Shown: positions 1 through 7,700 of the stretch, piece by piece
How the letters are laid out: each line of letters begins with the position of its first letter
Numbering within the stretch: the stretch's first letter is position 1
Source of the DNA: Euperipatoides rowelli
Lineage: Eukaryota > Onychophora > Udeonychophora > Euonychophora > Peripatopsidae
Direction: 5' to 3' (one strand)
Length of the DNA stretch: 11,094 bases
NCBI GenBank assembly: GCA_003024985.2
Contig: PXIH01S0011567.1
The notes under the pieces: model-generated
Databases searched by the model: none
Told to the model about the DNA's origin: nothing
Seen by the model: the letters and a program-made list of their open reading frames with translations, nothing else
Translations under genes and position numbers: made by a program

Positions 1-58
1 TAATCAAATGAGAAATACACTTCTGTGTGAAATACAAATATGTATTTATTCGATTTTA

Positions 59-78
59 ATAAAATAAAATAAAAATAA
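59..78. repeat. AAAAT simple repeat
   Basis: A short run of AAAAT-like units near the left edge of the window; low-complexity sequence without visible function. Confidence 0.6.
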
Positions 79-402
79 CTCCATCTTTCACGGCATTTCG
101 TAACAATCATCATCAAAATATTTCTCAAAGTAGGCTACACTGTAAATGTAAAATCTTATTTTGAAAAACAATAATAATACCAGTTTTAAATTTTAAATTT
201 ATTACATCAGTTAATAAACTTCACATAAATTATAAATAAGCTATAACGACATAATTTAAGTCATTATGACAGTAAAATCAATAATGAAAAAATAGTCCGT
301 CCATAAATTAAATAACAAATAAATGCAAATTATTTTAATATTTATTATGTTTAAAAAATACTTAACACTAATAGCCTAAACTATGAAATAACAGAAAAAC
401 TG

Positions 403-418
403 AAAAAAAAAAAAAAAA
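403..418 (+). repeat. A16 homopolymer
   Basis: Sixteen consecutive A residues. It could be the tail of an old retroposed copy, but no target-site duplication or body was recognised beside it. Confidence 0.7.
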
Positions 419-663
419 TAGTGGTGGGCAGCTAACGGATTCTGACCAAATTTGCTGTAACACTATTTAACAATAGCCTAATATTGCAATTTTATTTTGC
501 AAATTATCTATACGCCGGCTTACTTGAGCAATTTTTATTAAAGACTAAGGAGAGATTGTACCAAATAAAAAGAAGAAAATAACCACTATAAAATAAATTT
601 TTAGGATGTTGAATACACTGGTTATGCTACACTGTACTTAATCAACAATGCTATTCTAAATTT

Positions 664-677
664 AAAAAAAAAAAAAA
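664..677 (+). repeat. A14 homopolymer next to a 13-bp palindrome
   Basis: Fourteen A residues directly followed by the palindrome ctgtac-g-gtacag at 678-690. Both are visible in the sequence; no function is claimed. Confidence 0.65.
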
Positions 678-1911
678 CTGTACGGTACAGCAAATTTATA
701 AAACCAGTTTAAAGTTTTTAAAACAAAAATTGAATAAAATGCTTACGGTAATATTTGTCAGTGATATATAAGAGTAATAGTTGAATTAACCTAATTTAAA
801 TGTAGTTATTTTTTTATTTAAAACATTCATTTGCTGAAATGTAATTAACTAATAGCCTATATCCTGTGTTACTGGAAATATGCAAAGGAAACTGAAAACA
901 TTTAATTTTTTATTAGACCAAAAAATATTTAGGCTTGTCTGAATTAGATTGTATGGTAATTTAAAAAAAAATAGCACTTGAATAAAAAAAAAATATTAAA
1001 TCAAAATATACAGTATTTTAGGCATTTTATAAAAGGATTAAAAAATAATTAATAGGCTACATACCGTATTTTTATTGTACTGTTAATCTATTTAATTTTA
1101 TCACATTTAAATGGTTCAGCTAAAGTGTTAGCTTAGCTCTTAGCTATGATTTCTACCAATTTTTTAATAAAGCTTTTCTATACCTGTTATCAAAAAATTG
1201 AGATAATATCTAAAAAATAGTCTTCATGCCACTCCATGAAAAGTCAAAATGCTGCCTGATGTGACTGCCTCTCAAACTTATTTTACTCCCTGGCCTTGTT
1301 TTTCTCACTTAAGATGAAACAAAAATAATAATTTACGGTAAATAACCAACTGCTGCTTTTATTCTCAATTTTTTATGCTTGTGATTGATGTTCATTTTAA
1401 AATAATAAAAATCAATATTGTTTGTAGTCAAAATTTTAATTTTTGTATTTACAGTACCGGTAATTAACTAATTAATCAGACCTTTGTGACTTTTCTCTAT
1501 CTGCCAAGCTTTCAAAATCAGGTTTTATATTATGACAGTCAATCTTAAGAAATCCTTTGTATGGAAATCTGTAAGACTGGAGCCACAATATACACTAAGC
1601 AACAACATTTCCTCATAAAAAATACACACCAATTTCATCCATTTCATTAAATAAAAAGTANCATATTTAACAAGTCAGTAAATTTAGCTGTGCACAAAGG
1701 ATCAGTGATTATAATTTACATTTTGAAAAATTGATTGCATTCAATAATATTTTGCTGAGGTCGCCAAAATTAAACAGGCTTTTCAAGCTTGGCTTCTGTT
1801 ACCTTTAAAAGTTAGCGATCATTTCAGTCTCATACATAACGGGCATAAATAAATGGCACTGATGACGTTAAAGACATTATCGCATGAATTTGAACTCATA
1901 ACAGGGTGTGA

Positions 1912-1934
1912 ATTAATTAATAAATAAATAAATA
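1912..1934. repeat. TAAT/AAAT microsatellite
   Basis: TTAA and AAAT units in tandem (attaattaataaataaata region). Simple low-complexity repeat. Confidence 0.6.
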
Positions 1935-2509
1935 TGGTGATAGATCTTCATCCCATAATGAACTTATGAAGTAATACTGATAGCTGGCAATACCATTATT
2001 ATAGAGTAACTATTACGGAGATGATTAAATCAATTACCGGTACATACTGTATTAATAAAAATTCTGTTTAAAATATTCTTTATACATAAAATAACTTCAG
2101 TAAAGGTATGTTGAAATCAGAACTGCTCCTAAGGTTCTTTTAGTCTGAAAGTTTTACATTATTCAAGTCTTGTTTTCTATTGCAATGAATAAAGAATAAA
2201 AATAATCATTAAGTCTACAAGGCAGATGAAATATATTACGACAAATATTAGTGGAAAAAAAAAGCTTTGTAAACTTATATTTATGTGCAACTATATTGAC
2301 ACTATTTATTAATTATTATTATTAATCTATATGATTTATTATTAGTCATACGAAACATAATACATAAATTTTAAAAATAATACCTACTGTACATCAGATC
2401 TTTAAAAAAATAAAATAAGATTTGGTTATCCTAGTAAGGATGATATTTGTTAAAAAGTAAAAATTATAAAAAAGCTATAACCTAGTACCAGCAAATAGAA
2501 AAACATGTG

Positions 2510-2535
2510 GATGGCATATGACCAAATATGCCATC
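2510..2535. repeat. Perfect inverted repeat, 10-bp arms
   Basis: Left arm gatggcatat (2510-2519), loop gaccaa (2520-2525), right arm atatgccatc (2526-2535). It lies at the left side of the repeat-like block that includes the direct repeats at 2605 and 3217, and so may belong to a mobile element. It is neither a bacterial terminator nor a tRNA. Confidence 0.75.
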
Positions 2536-2604
2536 TGTGGTTGAATTGTTGAGTTGCTACAATCCATAAATTCTAATAACTTGTCTATATTAGGTTATTA
2601 TTTT

Positions 2605-2790
2605 GAATATCGATGGGCATACCTTCAGCCAATACGGAATAATGTTAAAGAAGAATTTGTGAAGTGTACTTTAAATATCTAAATAAAATGTTTCTTCCAT
2701 ATCCAGTGCATGTTCCTGCCAGGCATTCCCCCCAAAAAAATATATCATACAATATATTTCTTAAAATCAGCTCTGCCTAGTGGATACTGA
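2605..2790 (+). repeat. Diverged direct repeat, copy 1
   Basis: This stretch aligns with 3217-3437 in the same orientation. Shared blocks in order are gaatatcga, ataccttca, ataatgtt-aagaagaatttgtg, aatatctaaa, the match around atatcata, a block ending aaatcagct, and ctgcctagtggatact. Copy 1 is shorter because copy 2 has extra sequence in the middle (about 3287-3350). The order of matches is kept, so the similarity is not chance. The two copies are about 425 bp apart. They may be dispersed copies of an unrecognised transposon or an old local duplication. Confidence 0.8.
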
Positions 2791-3216
2791 TAATGCCATC
2801 ATTTTCAGAATAGGACTTAAAAGAATTAACTTAATATTGTACAATGCCGATCCTGTGTGTGTGCACACTTATCATTTGTTCAAGGGGGAGGGGGTGACAC
2901 CCTTGTTCGGTGCTATGCTAGTGAACCTTATATTTACCACAATGCACTGCAAAACTGCCCAGGTGCACTTGTATGGCTAGAATTGGAATTCTTTACAAAG
3001 ACTGTTTTTCAAAATGGCATACTTATTTGGGTTACATGGAAACACTCTCCTGACCTTAGATGAGGTAACAGCAAAGGGGCACATTTACATGGTTTCCTTT
3101 CAGAGTGAACAAAAAGTTGTATAATGGTGCAACTTTACCTAACTGGCTGATAAATACCAGTAGGTGTGGCCCACTTATTTGGTAGGGTACCCTTTGACAG
3201 CATTCTACAGTATTAT
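2791..3216. other. Spacer between direct repeats, higher G+C, no gene
   Basis: This segment is less A/T-rich than its flanks and has two overlapping open frames of 66 and 68 codons (2780-2980 and 2857-3063). Neither resembles a known family, and they overlap in different frames, so I do not call them genes. Visible small features are the 10-bp palindrome gtgtgcacac (2859-2868), a G-rich tract (about 2884-2896) and the palindrome agggtaccct (3184-3193). It is probably part of the same repeat block as the flanking direct repeats. Confidence 0.5.
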
Positions 3217-3437
3217 GAATATCGACAGTATACCTTCACCAGCTAACATGGTATAATGTTGAAGAAGAATTTGTGTAATATCTAAAACAGAATGCTATAC
3301 GGTGGCCTATATAACATGTTTTTTTCCATAGGCACCAGCACCATGTATCTACATGGTGTACCTTCCAGTCATTTCCAACAAAAGATATCATAATTTATTA
3401 TTCCTTGAAATCAGCTAGAGCTGCCTAGTGGATACTA
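3217..3437 (+). repeat. Diverged direct repeat, copy 2
   Basis: Second copy of the repeat at 2605-2790, sharing the ordered blocks gaatatcga, ataccttca, aagaagaatttgtg, aatatctaaa, aaatcagct and ctgcctagtggatact. It carries additional internal sequence, including a 9-bp-arm hairpin (caccatgta-tc-tacatggtg, 3339-3358) absent from copy 1. Divergence by substitutions and indels suggests an old duplication or two independent insertions of one family. Confidence 0.8.
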
Positions 3438-4449
3438 CTGAATTAAGGTCTGAATTAAGGGAGCCTGGGACCCATGGCTCTTGAAAAAAAGGTATGACGA
3501 CTGATTAATTTTAATGTTTAATGACCTTCCCCAATAACATCAGTATAATAAAGTTTATCTAAAAATTAAATACATAGCCTATAGTAAGTTGCAAATAGTT
3601 TTTATTGCTTTATCAATAATATTTCCAAGCTTAAAATGACTTGATGATGATAAATTTGAATGGTCCAGAATTTCAAGAATTTGATCCATCAAAAGCAATT
3701 TTAATCAGTTTTTTTAGTGCAAAAATGCCTAGACATAATCATGACATGGAAAGAAAAATAGGTAAATTAAACAATAAGTTTTAAAATAGAGAAATTTATT
3801 TACCATTTTACAGTAAATATTGTTAAAAATGTGTATTTTTAAATTTTTACAAAATGCATGTGCACCCCCACCTTTCCCTAGTTTTGCCAATTTTGCAAGC
3901 TCTTGAACTTTTGAAAGATTTGGACACTCCTGCTGATCACACTATTGTTTTCAAGATAGGACTTTAAGGTGCAATTATTTAATTTTTTTTTTTGTAAACA
4001 AAATTAGCCTAATTTCATTTCATACTTTAATGCAGGAAGCAAACAAAAAAAATTGGCCAGACTTAGACTGGGCACTCAAGTGGGCAGTCAATTTTGTCTT
4101 TTCCATTTATCGGTCTTTTTTTGTTAAGTACATTTTTAGACCACAGTTAAGAAGAAAAAAAGGGAATATCTATTACTATCAGTAAGTTTCCATACAATTG
4201 ATGCACTAATTTTACATTAAAAATCTCATTGTACCACAGGCCTACTATGCAAGATGAACATGTCTGCTTGGACTGTAAGCACCTACTTTCTGCTTTGACA
4301 GTCTTACTCGTTAACATACTAATTTCAAAATATGCTGGATGGATTATCTACTTATGAAAATAACAGATTAACAAAGATTACCTTGTTTGAACATTTTTAT
4401 TTCTTAAAATGTTATTTTTTATTATTATTTAAATTCACATTACTCTACC
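3438..4449. other. Non-coding A/T-rich stretch before the WASF start exon
   Basis: No coding similarity was found. Around 3941-3972 a short segment (ttttcaagataggacttta) resembles the sequence just after direct-repeat copy 1 (2796-2823), hinting that a repeat copy continues here after an interruption. An 11-T tract lies at 3983-3993. A branch-site-like tactaat is at 4317-4323, about 140 nt before the splice acceptor at 4461, which is farther than usual. Confidence 0.5.
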
Positions 4450-4461
4450 ATAATATTTCAG
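4450..4461 (+). promoter_or_regulatory. 3' splice site before the WASF start-codon exon
   Basis: The sequence ataatatttcag ends in AG at 4460-4461, only 13 nt before the ATG. A weakly pyrimidine-rich tract and CAG ending fit a metazoan acceptor. WASF genes in well-studied animals have untranslated 5' exons, so the start exon here probably begins at 4462 with an upstream non-coding exon. If instead transcription starts nearby, the CAG is coincidental. No matching upstream exon could be identified. Confidence 0.6.
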
Positions 4462-4474
4462 ATTTCATTTCAAG
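4462..4474 (+). other. Short 5' UTR segment of the WASF start exon
   Basis: Thirteen nucleotides (atttcatttcaag) between the inferred acceptor and the ATG. There is no upstream ATG in this segment, and A at -3 gives a fair initiation context. Confidence 0.55.
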
Positions 4475-4742
4475 ATGCCCTTAATTAAACGAATCATCGA
4501 GCCGGTGAATCTCAGCCGGGGCAAGATCCCCCCTGGAATCCAGAATGAACTGGAATGTGTGACGAACAGCACTTTATCCAATGTCATTCGGCAGCTAAGT
4601 AGTTTGAGTAAACATGCCGAGGATATGTTTGGAGAATTATTTAGAGAAGCCAGTTCCATGGTTCAGCGTTCCAATTTGCTACAAGATCGTATCGATCGCT
4701 TAGCTATTAAAGTAATGCAACTTGACTCAAATGTGGAAGAAG
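4475..4742 (+). CDS. WASF: WASF coding exon 1 (start codon to residue 89)
   Basis: This exon encodes residues 1-89 plus the first base of codon 90 (phase 1). The ATG at 4475 has A at -3 and gives the conserved WAVE N-terminus. The encoded segment is mostly helical: the [16 protein letters not shown] helix, then a helix around [15 protein letters not shown] with coiled-coil-like spacing of I, L, I, V and L. In the known complex these helices form part of the bundle with ABI and BRK1. The exon ends GAAGAAG before the donor gtaggg at 4743. Reading past the donor gives 14 more residues and then a stop; these have no family similarity and are intronic. The exon is richer in G+C than its surroundings, as expected for coding DNA here. 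Confidence 0.96.
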
Positions 4743-7700
4743 GTAGGGTTTATTTTATTTTTTTAAACAAGAATTTTAAATTATAAATGTTTTTTTTTTT
4801 TTTTTTTTTTTTGTAGACATTAATGTTTTTTTTATCTCCTCTTAGTCTCACTACAAGATATTCACATGAGAAAAGCATTTAAAAGCTCTATTGTTTATGA
4901 TCAGCAAGTAGTTTCCAGAGATACTATACCTACAGCAATGCTGGAAATGTATAATACATGTGACCGGCCACCACCTCTAGATAAGCTAAATCCTTACAGG
5001 TAAGTTTTCATTGTATCTTTGGCAATAGTAGGAGATAATAAGATGTTTGAATGACAACTATTTTCCTCTAGCTAATGGCTCTATTTTATTAGAACATTTC
5101 TATGTGATTTGTTTATCAAACAAGCTGATTACATTATACATTTAAAATGGCCAACATGCATCTAGGTCTGCTTGAATGAAAGAATTATGGCTTAAAATCA
5201 TGGATCATAAATAAGGGAACGCAGACCAGTAACTTGTCAAATTGAATCATAGTATCAAACATAATACCATTTGAAATAGTAAAATGACATTTTAATAAAA
5301 TTTATTTTCCCACAAAAACAAAAAAAACCTAGATGTTGACATTGCATAATGCATATGCTGATAATTTCTAACAGTATCTAAATGCTAACATTGCTACAAC
5401 AATCTTAAAATAAGGACATTAACAGCCTGGCTTTTAATTTAAAATAATAATACAGAAAAATAAAAGTATCTCTACAATGCTTGAATGATTAATTAAATTA
5501 ATTATTTTTGTTGTGTAGATTCACCACATGAGTCTGTTTTGATATGGTTGAAGCAAATGATTTTTGGCTTTTTTTTTTTTTTAAACGGACGGAGAAACAA
5601 GCTTTTTTCTTTAAATAAAATTAGGTTTTATTTTTTTAATATCTCATTAATATCATGTGTGTGTTGGAACATTTTTATTATTGCACTGTGGTATAAAATA
5701 TATTCTGGCAATAAAAATAATCAAATTATAAATACAAAAAGGCAAGGAAATTATAAACAAATGTTTAAATAATCAAAAATATACAGTATTTATAAGCATA
5801 TCTACAGTCAGTTGACTTTTTTTTTTTTTTTTCACAGAAAACTAGAAGGGGGAGTTGCGGTGAGCTAATGTCCTAAAACTGTAGAATANTGGTATCCTTG
5901 CTAGCCACCCTTGTGATGAAACATTTAAAATATTCACCATATAAAAAAAAAACGTATTAAAAATATACTTCAAATTTTAAATATTTATTAATAATAACTA
6001 GTCGAAATCGATGGTATTTTTTTTGGGGGGGGCCAGAATTATTTGTCATGTTTGGAACTATTGCAAACACTCCCATGTTATTTGCTTCCCCTCCCCATCC
6101 CACCAAAAAATGGGCAACTCTATTTTCATTGTCTAAAATGACGGAATTCAATTGGGCCCTCCTAACACCCACATGTGATTGTAGACTTCTAGGGTAACAC
6201 AAATTTCTAATTTGAACTTAATCGGAGCATTTAAAAAAAATTTAGATCCCCCCCCCCTATCGCTCCAATGTGACCACCTCAGGAACACCAATTTCAACTT
6301 AATTGGACAAACCATTGGGGTGAAAATGCAATTTAAAGAGTTCAGAATGATGGACACACAAAGAAAATTTGTTTTTTAATAAACGGTAATTAATAATAGC
6401 CTAAACATGTTTAAAAAACAAAAATATATACTATTTTAACACACTGACTGCGGATGACTTAGATCCAAGTCAGCACGAAGTTACACAATAAGCTGATGAA
6501 TCAAATCTAAATTACAGTATTTGCATTACAAGTTTTAAAATGTACGGTAAATATGAAATGTGCGGCATTGCTGAGCGCTTGTTTGAGCGCATAAAATAGC
6601 AATTAAAACAAGTTTTTCTTGATCGTTTGAAATTTTCTTTAGTTTTGTGGTTTTGAACGGGGCAGTACCGTTTTTATAATATTTCCCGGCCGTCCCGTCG
6701 GTTTAATAAAAATGTGAGTTTTGTCCCGTTTTCATTGATGGTGACCATTTTAATCGGTAATGATGTTTTTTCTAGTTATTGATAATGATAAAATTACCGA
6801 AGTGTTACCAAATCTATTATTTTTTTAAAAAATAATTAAGGAATCCTTAATTATATTTTATTGAAACCAAATAAAAATACATATAAATACAATTAAAAAC
6901 CAAACAAAAATAAAACAATACAAATATTATTAATTAAATGTTTACTTTAAAAAAAAAAGTTGTTTCCTGCTATGATGGCAGGAACAAAATACTGTAGCAA
7001 TGTTTAAATCAACGATAATAGTTTGGGTTATTTCGTATATCACTTTAGTTAGTTTCAACTCAAGTGAAAATCACTTAAGTTTGAACAAAAAGTATCAATT
7101 ATTGCAAATTATTAAAAAAAAAAATTAATAAAACTTGACAAGATGAAAGAAAAATTAGTTATTTTATGAATTTATGCTGTCAAGAAAAAGAGCTGCGCTT
7201 CTTATTGTTCTAACTAAGCTTCCGTTTCATGTGCCGACCTACCCAGAATTTTTCACACTATAGACTCAAGACGCTGGAAGTATATACAGTAGCCTATATA
7301 AAAACGTCTTTGTTTAAGTTTAAGTTTATTCAAATTATTAGAATAAATAGAACAATAAGTGAAAGAAAACAATTTAACTAGTTCCTTAGCCCTTAGGATC
7401 GGATGTTTAGATTAGCATCGGTGACTGCAATAACTAAACTGCATTTCCATATTTCGCATGTTTCACAGAAAAATTGCAACTTTAGAAATTACTAGATTAA
7501 AAAAAAAAAAAACTAATTCCAACCTTAAACTTAAAAGTAGAATGAATATCAATGCAACTGGGAGATCTCCATTTAAAAAAAAAATTACTCTTCGATTAAT
7601 GACAAACAATTAAAAAATATATAGGCTACAACTTTAAACACATTCTAAACGACTTTTACAAACTGAAAGGGTTTTGAATAGTGGAACATTTACTATATAA

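Larger units (their letters stand above)
1..2500. other. A/T-rich non-coding upstream region
   Basis: No coding segment, RNA gene or promoter could be supported on either strand over these 2.5 kb. The sequence is dense in stops in all frames and rich in A-tracts (16 A at 403-418, 14 A at 664-677), AAAT/AAAAT simple stretches and short words such as TAGCCTA, TACGGTA and TACAGTA. It may be intergenic DNA, the 3' UTR of a minus-strand neighbour, or the intron before the WASF start exon. One unresolved base (N) lies at 1661. Confidence 0.6.

Noticed and set aside
1661-1661. Single N bases (also 5889 and 10220) as biological features
   Set aside because: Isolated Ns are assembly or base-calling ambiguities; none lies in a coding exon.
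2780-3063. Two overlapping open frames of 66 and 68 codons as small genes
   Set aside because: They overlap in different frames, resemble no known family, lack splice or initiation support, and lie in a repeat-like block.
4465-4659. Minus-strand open frame of 64 codons opposite WASF exon 1
   Set aside because: It is the antisense shadow of a clearly conserved coding exon.
4743-4786. Continuation of the WASF frame past 4742 as coding
   Set aside because: The extra residues have no family similarity; a donor at 4743 and an exon at 4846 restore the conserved sequence.
5539-5772. 77-codon open frame in intron 2
   Set aside because: Its composition (F, N, K, I runs) reflects A/T-rich and poly-T DNA; no recognisable domain.
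5957-6357. Two minus-strand open frames of 81 and 69 codons
   Set aside because: They overlap in different frames over a homopolymer-rich repeat and match no family I recognise.
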